In this document: in pieces, positions 1 through 10,611 of the stretch
How positions within the stretch are numbered: the stretch's first letter is position 1
Layout: each line of letters begins with the position of its first letter
Source of the DNA: Chelonoidis abingdonii
Taxonomy: Eukaryota; Chordata; Testudines; Testudinidae
Direction: 5' to 3'
Length of the DNA stretch: 64,000 nucleotides
NCBI RefSeq assembly: GCF_003597395.2
Contig: NC_133773.1
Location: 73,753,223 to 73,817,222, forward strand
Notes under the pieces: generated by a model
Told to the model about the DNA's origin: nothing
Databases searched by the model: none
The model's input: only the letters and a program-made list of their open reading frames with translations
Made by a program: the position numbers and the translations under genes

Positions 1-441
1 TCTGAAAACTTTTTACTCTGTGTTAGAAGTGGCACCAAAGATCATTATAAATGAAATAAATTAAAGGGAAAAAAAATCTTTGCTGTTTTTTTCCTGACTA
101 GTAATTTCACAAAGCAACAGAACAGAGAAGTATATATAAAATAATGTAATTGCAAAAACAGGCTCATACGGTAGGCAAAGTTCCTTAAACTACTGTAACT
201 CTTTTCTTTAATTAAATAGATCTCAAGTTGGTCTCTCTTAGCCTGAAAGCAGGCCATGTGCAGTATGTAGATTTCTGATTTTCTAAATAAAAATTGTTAG
301 GCTATTTTTAAATTCTAGAAACATGAATAAATTAGATGTTTGTATATTTATTTCAGGAGCCTTCACTGGTTTCTATATTGTCTAAATAGTTATTCTTAAA
401 ATCTGTTTTATACATGATTGAATGAAAGGATGCTATTTAAG
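1..441. other. Unassigned AT-rich sequence
   Basis: No gene or recognisable repeat is visible. The 70-aa reverse-strand frame at 45-257 has no motif and looks like chance. Confidence 0.5.
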
Positions 442-445
442 ATAC

Positions 446-813
446 TGTGACAAAGTTCCTCCTCTACCTTGGTGGGTCCTGCGCTTCTTGGCAGATTTGT
501 TCTCCTCAGTGATCTTCCCCACAGTCTGGGTCAGCTCCTCCTGTGTCTGATCAGGAGTTGGGANNNNNNNNNNNNNNNNNNNNNNNNNNNNNNNNNNNNN
601 NNNNNNNNNNNNNNNNNNNNNNNNNNNNNNNNNNNNNNNNNNNNNNNNNNNNNNNNNNNNNNNNNNNNNNNNNNNNNNNNNNNNNNNNNNNNNNNNNNNN
701 NNNNNNNNNNNNNNNNCATTTGGTTACCATGGTCCTAGGGATTTGTTTAGCCTGGGGCTAACATACCTGTTTCTCAATACTTTACTGTAGCCATCTGGCC
801 TTGCCCCATCACA
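446..813. mobile_element. Solo LTR (ERV-type), interrupted by an assembly gap
   Basis: The block begins TGTGACAAAG and ends CCCATCACA, so it has the TG...CA termini of an LTR. It is flanked on both sides by the 4-bp direct repeat ATAC (442-445 and 814-817), as expected for a target-site duplication of a gammaretrovirus-like (class I) endogenous element. The GC-rich, cysteine/proline-like low-complexity sequence differs from the AT-rich flanks. About 153 bases (564-716) are Ns, so the true length is unknown. No internal coding region follows, so this is a solo LTR. Orientation is not certain because the expected poly-A signal may lie in the gap. The family resembles LTRs I recall from turtles; that part is memory, not search. 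Confidence 0.75.
564..716. other. Assembly gap (153 Ns)
   Basis: Run of N characters inside the LTR at 446-813. The real size of the missing sequence cannot be judged. Confidence 0.99.
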
Positions 814-817
814 ATAC

Positions 818-1504
818 TTAGCACAGTACAGCTGCAGACAAAAGAAAATGGGGCAAGATTTAATTTTTTTTACATTTCGTTAAATTAGTCTCAAACACAG
901 AACTACTGAACTAAAAGGAATGGCTGGATATTTTATATACATTAGTAAAAGTCTTTACGAGATGGTGTTTAAAACACAATTGAATGAGAAATTCAATGAG
1001 AAATTTATTTCCATTAATAAATGTCTAATGGTATATTTTCAGTTTAACCATGATGTAAAGAGGTGTTCTTTCAGCAGTAATCCACTTCTGTCATGGCTAT
1101 GAACTATCTGGCCTTTGGCTTCCTAGTTTATCCACCTGAGAGCGGGATCATTACTTTGTAAAATGGAGCACGAAATTTAATCTTTTCTGTTCTGGAGTGC
1201 ACTACTAATTGCTATAGTTGAAAAAGGGAACAAAATGCCATATATATGTGTTGTTCATTTGTCAGATTGTGCTGTTAATGTTGTGCCACAAGGGGGCTAG
1301 TTCCTATTTTTAAAACAGGGAAAGCTGCTCCAGTAGCAAAATGCAGAAAGACACCAAGATGAGCTCAAAATAGTAAAATCTGAGAAACTCTCTTTATGTG
1401 AATCTGAAGTCCTCATGTAGTTTATATCCTATAATATAAATATTATACATTTTAAGTGAATTTTTTTAGAATTATTTTTAAGGGATTGTGTTGGGGTGGT
1501 TTAG
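818..1504. other. Unassigned AT-rich sequence
   Basis: No element or gene recognised. The 60-aa frame at 920-1102 carries no motif. Confidence 0.45.
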
Positions 1505-2040
1505 GCTGAAAGGCTTCAGGGTTCTGCCACACGCATCCCAGGAAAAGAGCAGAAGAGTGGTCCTCCAAGTAAGCTAGAGTGGCTGCAGGGGAAGAAACCA
1601 GTCGGGCAAGGAGGGCCATATAAAAGGAACTACAGAGATAGGACAGTTCCTTATTAGGGCTGGAGGAGTGTGGATGGTTGAGGGAACTGCAGCACAATGG
1701 ACAGTCCAGAGGTTGTTGGGACCAGGGGAGCAAGGAAGAGCTCCTGGCTGACTACTGGGTTGGAGCTTAAAAGAGCCCTGAGCTAAGTATAAGACATTGG
1801 TGAAGGCCAGGGCCTGGAGCAGTGGGCTGGCCTGGGTCACCCCCATAGGCTTTTGAGGAAGGGCCTATAATTGGACATCAGTAAACCCCCAGAAGTGGAC
1901 TGAACTGTCAGGAGTCCCAGCTGAAGACTAGGGCCAAAACAGACTGAGGGCAAAACCATTGCCTCCAGGGAGGAAGCCCTGAGGATATGGCCTGAAGGCA
2001 GGGCTCAGACTAGTTTAAAGTTCTGATCAGGGTCTTAGAC
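1505..2040 (+). mobile_element. LTR remnant with TATA-like box
   Basis: Purine- and GC-rich block set in AT-rich flanks. A TATA-like sequence CATATAAAAGG lies near 1616-1626. It is followed by G/A-rich sequence of the same general type as the better-defined LTR at 25316-25990, which has TATAAGAAGG in the equivalent place. I could not define TG/CA ends or target duplications, so the limits are approximate. An alternative is another GC-rich interspersed repeat. Confidence 0.4.
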
Positions 2041-2167
2041 TGTACCCATCACTGTGGTATCTGAATGCCTTCCAGTACAGTGTTAAGTTATGTGACTAGC
2101 AACTCTCATGGGTGGTTCTTTCCTACTTTCTCCCATCCTCTCCTCAGTTGATTTTATGTCTGTGTAA

Positions 2168-3401
2168 GGATAGATTCACAAACATTTGGGCACCTAATTG
2201 CCACTGTAGGTCAATAAATACAAGAATCAGGCCCCAAGAATCAGGCCCCCCCTAAACTCTCTTAGTGCCTAAATTTTTACAGTAAAAGTTCCCTAGAAGC
2301 CTGTATCTCTACCTGTGTGCATGCATACTACAGTGCCATTACAGCATCTGGACACCTAAGCCCCATGAACTGGGGGAAGATAGGTGTTCTTCCCCGTAAC
2401 TCACCTGCTGGACCCGACCTGGTAAGCATTCTCAGAGCTTGCCTACTAGGTTGGGTCACTGTAGAGAAGCTTACGCAAAATAGCAGGGGAAAGAAGAGGA
2501 GGTGGTGCTTTTTCATAACTTAGTGGTTAGAGCACTTACTTGGGAATTGGGAAATCCCATTCAAGTCCCCCCTCAGACAGGGGAAGATGGGATTTGAACA
2601 AGGTTTTCCCACCAGGAGAGTGCCTTAACCACTGAATTAGGGGATATGCTGATGTGGGGCTCCCTCATTCTTTACTATTGAAGCTGGTCTACTGTGGATA
2701 AATGTTATTAAAAAGTCATTGGCACTGGATCTCTCTCCTCAGCGAGTCTACTATCTAACCCCTAGGCTACAGAGTCATATTCTGTCTCTCTCACTCTCTC
2801 TCCCCATCACCTGTGATTCTTTGATTTATTTATTCACAGTGGAACAACTTCAATAGGAGAGAGTGAAGAAACCAAAATATCCCATAGTTCAATGGTTAGA
2901 GCACTCTCTTGAAATCTGGGCTATCCCTGTTCCAATTTTTTCCCCCTCAGGCAGAGGGGGAATTGAACCTGCGGTCTACCACATCCTAGGTGGGTACCCT
3001 AACTACTGGGCTAAAAATTATGAGGGAGTTGTTTCTTGTCTTTGCAGCATAGCATTGATGTTAACGTCAAGAGAGGATTTGCAGCTGTAAAACCCAAGTA
3101 CAGGGAGGTGCCTCTTTGCAACCCAGGCTTAGGTGCCTATCACTGGGAGAGGGAGAGGGATTAGCACTCACCTCTCACTGTGGCACCTCCCACTGGTTAG
3201 CTTAGGCATGGAGCCAGCTAGCATGCTGGCTTTTGTGAGTCTCTTTCTGAGGCACATACCTATCTCTTCCCCATTTATAGTATAGGGAGTCTATGTGCCC
3301 AGTCCAGGCTTTGTGAATCCCAGTGATTATTCTAGAAACCTGAAAGTTATACATGACAATGCTGAGTGTTATCACTCCTATATTTCTTTGTGAATCTACC
3401 C
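2168..3401. mobile_element. Non-autonomous foldback DNA transposon, about 1.2 kb
   Basis: Terminal inverted repeats match at 14 of 15 bases: GGATAGATTCACAAA at 2168-2182 and TTTGTGAATCTACCC at 3387-3401. The interior is itself folded back. GTGGTTAGAGCAC near 2523-2535 is mirrored by GTGCCTTAACCAC near 2620-2632. A second pair sits at about 2892-2906 and 2992-3006, so the element contains at least two hairpins. The box resembling 'tRNA-like TGGTTAGAGCA' occurs in each left arm. There is no transposase frame (the longest is about 75 aa), so it must have been moved by another element's enzyme. No clean target duplication could be identified, so the superfamily is left open. Confidence 0.7.
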
Positions 3402-5469
3402 ATTGTCTCTAGTAGGATTCTGTGCAGTGTGTGACATCCCAGCAAAAAGGAGTCAGGGATATCATCCTGAGTAAGGGGTAACAAATAGCAATGGATCTGA
3501 CTTTTGTGGGATTGAAAAACAGAAGTTCAATTTTATAGGGCAAATACTCTGAATACTAATATTTTGGTACATATAGTACCTAATTCTAACATTATTTGAT
3601 TTTAAAAATATATTTGTAGGTCAGAGACAGAGAGAAGCAGCAATAGATAATACTACCAAATTAGCATGAAATCTTAATTTTTCATTTCTTGATTTGTTCA
3701 AGACCATAATATTGTTGTCATAGGATTGCCGATCCCAATTCATTTTACACTAGACCTAACAAATATTTTATAATTGTATACAGTTCATTTCAAACAGTGT
3801 GGGTAAAGTGCAGAGTATATCCACATACTTTCTAAGAATTTTGGTTTAGTTCTTCAGTGGTGTACGTCAACATGCATCAGTGGAGGATCTGGCCTTTGTT
3901 TTTAATATATAATCTATCTTGATAGCTGGGGTTCGGGAGAAATCGTTATGTTCGACAACTTTAAAGAACACTATCAGAATATTTCCAAATAGACATTTGT
4001 TCTGGTCATTTGATATCTTGTTCACATACAAAAATTCTCAGCAGTAGAAAAATAAGAAATAGAAACATGGGGAGGGGGGAGAGGAGTTGATGAGACAAAT
4101 ATGTATTTGCTTTGTTAAATACCATTTGTCGTACAGCTCTAAAGATTTTATCTGGTGGCTTGCTTTGCCAGTTGCATCAACTCAATATCTGAAGTACACT
4201 CAAAAGAGTTCATGTCACTGCAGTCTGTTTTGCAGATTTAGTTGGGCATATCAGTTCACTAGATACCCATGCCTGGAACATAATTTTATTTGTGTGTGTG
4301 TGTCTGAAAACACCTATTCAGCTCTGGCCTGCTTATCTGGCAAAGTCAGCAATTCTTTGTCAGTATGGATACATTTGCATAATCCTTTCTGCCCTGTTCT
4401 TAGCAAATATTTGGCCTCACCAAACATCAATTTTGTTTCCCAAGGTCGGAACATAGGCAACTGTATTTGACATTCATTCAATCTATGGCAGAATTTTCCT
4501 TCTCTTCCTCAAAGGAAGGAAACTGCTCAAGGAGGAGATGATTTGGTTTGGTCACCATAGTGTGTCTTCTTCACAGGAGGAGGCACCACTAAATTTTGCA
4601 ATGTTTGGTCCTTCAGTGACAGCTTCTTTAATAATTCATTACTACTGCAATATAATTTTTTTACACCCCTACAAATCTTTTTCTGCACGTAAACTGACAT
4701 ATTTATGTTGGCTGAAATGAAGACATTAGCCTTAGTGCCAGTAGAAAACGTATAGTCTCTTCCCTGGTGCTTTTGTTCTCTGAAGTCCAGGCAGGTTCTG
4801 TAAGTGGTGCTGGTCACTACTTAGAATGAACCAAATTTGTTTAGGAGAGTCCTTAGAAGGTGTGTGCTCTCATGACATTCATATGCAACCCTGAAATCTT
4901 CTGCTTCAAAGAAGACCTTACATGTCCCTGCATCTTTCAGGGCCTGCACCAAAGAAGAAAAAATGCAACTGTATCTCCAGCACTTTTACATAACCAACCA
5001 GTCATTGAACTCTGCTGTGCTTTTCAACAAGAGAACAACTGTTCAAATAAGCATTAAAGTAGCTTTCACTGGTTTATTGTATCTTTCAGTAGTCGCCCCG
5101 AAGGGTTAATCACCTGGTTCTACCGGGCTTAGTCAAGGACAGTTGGACTGCATTGCTACTACTGTACTAGCAATATTCCTGCTTAAATTTCATATTTCCA
5201 TTGAAAGAGCTGACTTAGCTTTTAAATAGTACGTGTGAAACACACAATAAACTGAGTGATAGAGCAGTCACAGGCAGTTTCATCGGCACATACTTCAGAC
5301 CTGTCCAGAGGAGAGTGGTAGAAACACCAGCAGCTGGTTTGCATTAGCACTCCCATTGCTAGAACCAGTGGATCTACATCTGTGATAGAGCAATGATGGG
5401 AGAACACTCAGCAATGACAGAAATGAAGGAGTAGTTTTCTAAGTCTGTTGGCTGCACAGGAAGAAACTG
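3402..5469. other. Unassigned sequence, no gene seen
   Basis: AT-rich DNA without a recognised element. A short GT run lies near 4291-4302. The 127-aa frame at 4087-4470 is cysteine-rich but has no domain, no repeated pattern and no supporting context, so I treat it as chance. Confidence 0.45.
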
Positions 5470-6416
5470 AAAGTGATCAACTGTTCGATGTCTAGTTGAC
5501 AGCTGGTATCAAGCAGAGTACCCCAGGGGTCGGTCCTGGGGCTGGTTTTGTTCAACATCTTTATTAATGATGTGGATGACACTAAGCTGCGGAGAGAGAT
5601 AGATACACTGGAAGGCAGGGATAGGGTCCAAAGTGACCTATCCTAATTGGAGGATTGGACCAAAAGAAATCTGATGAGGTTCAGCAAGGACAAGTGGAGA
5701 GTCCTGCACTCAGGACGGAAGAATCCCATGCACAGCTACAGGCTGGGGACCGACTGGCTAAGCAGCAGTTCTGCAGAAAAGGACCTGGGGATTATAGTGG
5801 ATGAGAAACTAGATATGAGTCAGCAATGTGTACTTGGTGCCAAGAATGCTAACGGCATATTGGGCTGCATAAGTAGGAGCATTGCCAGCAGATTGAGGGA
5901 AGTGATTATTCTCCTCTACTCGGCACTGGTGAGGCCACCTCTGGAGTATTGCATCCAGTTTTGGTCCCCCCACTACAGAAAGGATGTGGACAAATTGGAG
6001 AGAGTCCAGTGGAGGGCAATGGAATTGATCAGGGGGCTGGGTTTGTTTAGTCTGCAGAAGAGAAGAGGGGGGAGGGATTTGATAGCAGCCTTTAACTATC
6101 TAAAGTGGGGTTCCAAAGAGGATGGAACTAGGCTGTCCTCAGTTGTGGCAGATGATAGAACAAGAGGCAATGGTCTCAAGTTGCAGTGGGGAAAGTCTTG
6201 GTTGGATAATAGGAAAAAACTATTTTACGAGGAGGATGGTGAAGCACTGGAATGGGTTACCTAGGGAAGTGGTGGAATCTCCATTCCTTTGAGATTTTTA
6301 AGGCCTGGCTTTACAAAGTCTTGGCTTGGATGATTTAGTTGGAGTTGGTCCTGCTTTGGACTAGATGACCTACTGAGGTCTTTTCCAACCCTGATCTTCT
6401 ATGATTCTGTTCTATG
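5470..6416 (+). mobile_element. CR1 LINE, 5'-truncated, C-terminal reverse transcriptase and 3' end
   Basis: Starts inside ORF2. The frame reads [23 protein letters not shown] sequence around the CR1 motif ([19 protein letters not shown], about 5515-5580). It then continues in the open frame 5647-6264 with CR1 signatures: LEDWTKRNLMRFS, SSAEKDLGIIVDEKLD, LVRPPLEYCIQFWSP and GLFSLQKRR. The 3' UTR ends with TTCTATGATTCTGTTCTATG near 6416, the typical CR1 terminal microsatellite. A deletion joins NDVDD directly to TKLR, removing the segment that would hold the FADD catalytic loop, and a stop precedes LEDWTK. The copy is dead. Truncation at the 5' end is usual for CR1. Confidence 0.92.
5647..6264 (+). 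pseudogene. CR1 ORF2 fragment (reverse transcriptase thumb/C-terminal part)
   Basis: A 205-residue open frame that matches the C-terminal part of CR1-type reverse transcriptase by its conserved blocks (NLMRFSKDKW, EKDLGIIVDEKLD, ALVRPPLEYC, LERVQWRAMELI). No endonuclease or catalytic YADD/FADD box is present in the frame, and nothing upstream supplies a start. The methionine at 5647 is incidental. It survives as an open frame by chance or relative youth, not as a gene. Confidence 0.88.
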
Positions 6417-6716
6417 AAAGCCCCAACCAACAATTTGCTCTTCTGGGACACTGTGAGGGGGTGAAGTTTATGGTTCAGTGTCCAACAAAACACTTACTAC
6501 ATGAAGATCATCTTGAAAAAGCCCTCAATGTTTTTTATTGAACACTTCTCTCCAAAAAAAATAGCATGACATGATAAAACATTGGTGAAACCAGAAAGAT
6601 GAGACACTGACCAATTTGTATGTTGGGTTAAATAACTAGAACACCCATGTGAGTTTGGTAACCTGGATTAAGAAGCAAATTGCATAATATTTTTAATGAA
6701 CTAAGCTTTGCAGTAT

Positions 6717-6860
6717 TCACAGAGTCAAAGAAGATTAGGGTTGGAAGAGACCTCAGGAGGTCATCTAGTCCAACCCCCCTGCTCAAAGTAGGACCAATGC
6801 CAACTAAATCATCCTAGCCACGGCTTTGTCAAGGAAGGCCTTAAAAACTTTGAAGGATGG
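6717..6860 (-). mobile_element. CR1 LINE 3'-end fragment
   Basis: Reads AGGGTTGGAAGAGACCTCAG followed by GGTCATCTAGTCCAACCCCC. This is the reverse complement of the CR1 3' UTR. The 3' terminus lies at the left edge near 6717, and the copy breaks off near 6860 after GGATGGAGAT. Confidence 0.88.
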
Positions 6861-9410
6861 AGATTACATGGAGTATGCCCATGTGAAAGAATAATGCAGA
6901 GAAAGTAATGCTATTAAGAAGAAATTGGAAGCCCAAATGAAGATGCAGGAAAAGACTGTTACAAAGGAGAATCAGGACTTAAACTGCAGACTAGTGGAAA
7001 AGTGCTTCAAAAAGAATTCAAGGAAGGTACTGGTACAGAAAGCCCTTCATGGCTCTACAAAGGAGAGGAGTAAAGAGTCCTTAAGATATGCCAAGACTGA
7101 CTTTAAGCAAAGACCCAATTACAAACGAAAAGGAAAAATATAATTGCTGTGGGAGAAAATCTGGATGCACATTTACAGTACAACAGTAAAGAAATAAGCA
7201 GGAAGACAGATATATCCTGTCTTGCATTCTGAGTCATTCAAGATAGGACAGAGGAAAATAAGTTCTTTAAGGAAAAAAAAGATGTGCAAAACCCTAGTGA
7301 ATCCGGTCTGACTGCTGGAGGTAAAATCCTTCAAACCACACAAGTCGGCTAGAAACGGTTGAAAAGTTTAACACCATTGCAAATAAAGTAGTCTTTTGAA
7401 TGTGAATATAAGAAGAAGAATTAGCCAGTAAAGAGGATTTGTGGGACTGTCCTTTATTGAAATTTCTGAGGGGAAAAAATGGTAGATGATGCAGGACTAA
7501 AAAGCACTACATGAAAAGCCCCTGATTAGGGGCAGCTGTTGGAGGCAGTGGTAGTGCAGCTGAGAGTTGAGGCCATCAAAACGTCATCTGAGTTGCCTGA
7601 ACAATTTGAATTTTAAAGCTGCTCCTTACAGTTTGGTGGCAGAAGTCCCCAGATTGCTTCTATTGAGAGTCTGGCACTGTGGCTACTCTTTCTCCCATCC
7701 TCCTTCCGAGGGTCATGTTGCTGTTGCAGTCTGCTGGGAAGCTTGAGATGGAGAAGTAGGCACATGCAGGAGGCCATGCTGCCTGAATGACAGAGCAGCT
7801 GAATCTACCAGCAGCAATAACAACCGTAGCTGGGGCAGAAGCTGCTGTGTAGATGGGGCTTAGGAGTTTTTATCACTGGGCTAATCCAAATATGAATGTT
7901 CTGGATATGAGCAGGTTATATGTCACAGTGGTAAAAACACCCAAATCGTTTCTACAGTGTGGTTTCTGCCATTGGTACCACCGGTGGTGAATTACAGCTG
8001 TGAAGTTGACTTGCATAGGTGTGTTAAGGACTGCAGAGTCTACTCCAGCCATTGGTCTGGCGCTGTCTCCACAGAGTAGCTCTATGTACAATAGAAGCAC
8101 ATTCATCCCTTGGCACATCTTTCCAATTCCCAGCTCAGGACTTGGGACATGTTAACTTTTTTTGAGAGAGATTTGAACAATTTACATTGTCTCCCAGCTC
8201 TGCTTTTCACAGCACTGTACTGGCTCTACCGGCCCACCTCTTTTCGTCCTATTAATGGAAATACAGTATGCACATGGAGCAGAATGCTAACTTGAAAATT
8301 GGTGACATCTACTGTGATCTTTTGAGTAAAATGTGCTTGTTTCACACGTTAATGTGGAGTGCAGAATGTTGATTTTAGAAAAATGTTGTAGAAGATGGTG
8401 TACTTTTTCAAGCTTACTAATTTTAAAAGGATTGTTTTTTCCCTCCTTTCATGAAATCATATGCATGTGTGTGCATGCTCTCTCACTTTCACGTAAACAC
8501 CCACACACATCTGCCTGGGAATGCTTCATAAATTCTATATGTAAATGTACTGATCTTACATAATTTGAATGAGAGCCAGCCTAATGCCATTTTTTTGTTC
8601 AGATTACACAAAAATCTGACAATACTCTACAGGATTTATAATAGGGGAATAGAGCTCTAAAATTGTAATACATAATTATGTTCTCTTCATTTGTCAAAAT
8701 TGTCTTGAAACTCCTAACTAATTAGATCTGAGGGTCATTGAGATAAATGACATAGGCCACAATGACTAATTCCTATTTATAATGACTAATATTTTATAGA
8801 TATTCAGAGAGTGGAAAGATAATTTCACTGTGATTTGAATGAAATTAGAGATATAACCTTCATGTTTTGAAAAGAGAAAATCTCTCTGCAAATTGTAATC
8901 TGTATCCCAATGGAGTAGGTGGGCTTTCCTTGCTGTGAATGCATTCATTGTGCATGCTAATGCAGTCCTATCGTTACAGATCTCTAATAGTAATAAAACT
9001 ACGTTCCACATTTTAGGCTTATCTAATTTTGTTAATTAAGTGCTGAATGTTATATTTGAAAAGGTATGCATTCTGTGCATTCAAGGACTGATGATGGGAC
9101 GCACTGCCTAGCTTCTAGACATCAGCAGTTTTTCTTCAACCAAATTGCAATGGAGGCCTCTGCCCTTTCCTGAATAGTTCAAAGGGAAGATAGAAAATTA
9201 TTACAAGCTGTAATCTCTGCTTTAACCAGCAATGGTTAAAATGCAGTATGAAACATGAAGATGAAGAATAACATTTTGTCATCTGAAATATTTCAGTGAT
9301 GTGCTGATTACTTTGACATCATAATTATAGCATCAAGTCTTCTAAGTAAAAGCTAGAACATTTTGTCTCACTTCTAACAAAACATTTTCCATGGTAGTTT
9401 TTGAGTAAAA
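6861..9410. other. Unassigned sequence, no gene established
   Basis: No recognisable transposon or exon. It contains a lysine-rich 72-aa frame described separately (6925-7143), plus AT-rich DNA with short TG/CA-rich stretches near 8460-8510. Confidence 0.4.
6925..7143 (+). other. Short lysine-rich open frame of unknown origin
   Basis: 72 residues, very rich in Lys/Glu/Gln, with a repeated K-E-R-S-K-E character and no hydrophobic core. It follows directly after a CR1 3' fragment. Flanking sequence in the same frame upstream is also largely A/G-rich, so composition alone could keep the frame open. It might be a piece of a processed pseudogene, but I do not recognise the protein and see no poly-A tail or splice signals. 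Confidence 0.12.
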
Positions 9411-9479
9411 GGGCCTGGTCCTGCATTCTTCTACTCAGGCAGAAGTCCCATCATCATCATGTAATGTAGGATTGGGCCC
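9411..9479. mobile_element. Short palindromic MITE remnant
   Basis: GGGCCTGGTCCTGCAT on the left pairs with ATGTAGGATTGGGCCC on the right across about 69 bp. This is the pattern of the small palindromic elements that begin GGGCCTGATCCTGCA in amniotes. The centre is degraded. Confidence 0.65.
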
Positions 9480-10323
9480 TAAATGGGTATGATTTGTAAG
9501 CAGGAGGATTCAAAGATCCACATTCAACACAGCATTTCGAATTATAGGGTTAAAAGGGACCAAATATGTTTGTACCTTTAAGAAGATGTTTAAAACTCAT
9601 TGACTTCATTATGCTTGACATTGTTCATATACCAAGCAAGACAAACTCTCTATCTTGAGAACCTTCTAATAATTTAGGTGTCTGATCCTGCAGACACACA
9701 AATGAGTAGTTTTATTCATGTGAACTTTATGCACTTTATTCATTGAAGTCCATGGGTCTACTCAAGAGAATGAAGTAACAGAAGTCTGTTAGTGTCTGCA
9801 TAACAGAACCAGAGGTCGGTGATGTTTTTGGATGAATAGTAAATTCACTGGAAAAATGCATTTTCAGGAAAGTATTTGCAATTTAAAAAAAAAAAGTCAG
9901 AACACTTCATTCACAAATCTAACTATATTAAAAAAAAGCCAAACTCTCCCACCAAAAAAGGGTGAAAAACACCCTGGAAATTAAATGAAATATGTTTTCT
10001 TTTGTTTTGGGTATTTTTTTTAGTTTAAAACCATTTTTTTTCTTTTTCATTTTGGTGAGAAACCAAAAAGAATTAGCTACCATAGTTGACCTTGAACAAA
10101 AAAACCAAAAATGAACTATTCACTGAGATTTAATCAGAACATAAGATGAAAGCAGTTTTTCCCAAATATTTACCCAAAGTGTTGGAATACAAGCACTTCA
10201 GATATTGACTAGTTCTTGAGAATTTGAAAACGTAATAGACTCAGGAAAAAAGGAACAGTAACTTGTTCATTTTCAATGTCCACAAACTGTACAAAGTAAA
10301 CAAATGGTGTGACTAGTGAAAGT
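9480..10323. other. A/T-homopolymer-rich sequence
   Basis: Many A and T runs, notably between 9880 and 10060 (AAAAAAAAAAAA near 9883, TTTTTTTT near 10013 and 10035). The pairing A-rich left/T-rich right suggests a decayed inverted-repeat element, but the limits are not definable. Confidence 0.4.
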
Positions 10324-10611
10324 GAGGCCTTGTCTGTGCTTAAATTTTGCCACTAACAATTTTTCCAGCATATTTAAAGCAGCAAAACTTGCTTAGTGTA
10401 GATGCAGTTGTACTAGTATAGACACACTTATGCCAAAATAGCATATTGCAGCTCAGCAAAGCGCAATAAGCTACACCACTATAAAGCAACATATATTTGT
10501 ATAACTCCCTCTACTATAGGCATTTTACTGGCACACTATATATATAAAAAATATTACATCCCTTACCAACATAATTATGCCAGTGGACCTTTTAAATGAA
10601 GACCAGGCCTC
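10324..10611. mobile_element. MITE with GAGGCCT terminal inverted repeats
   Basis: The left end GAGGCCTTGTC (10324) is complementary to the right end GACCAGGCCTC (10611) with one mismatch over 11 bases. The interior is AT-rich and non-coding. The GAGGCCTTGTCT terminus is one I recall from turtle MITEs. No clear target duplication is visible. Confidence 0.7.

Noticed and set aside
469..761. Three frames spanning the N run
   Set aside because: They are made mostly of undetermined bases.
2523..2635. Possible tRNA gene (TGGTTAGAGCAC)
   Set aside because: No cloverleaf can be built; the motif is repeated as inverted arms of a foldback transposon.
4087..4470. 127-aa cysteine-rich frame
   Set aside because: No domain, signal, splice context or repeat; composition looks like random AT-rich reading.
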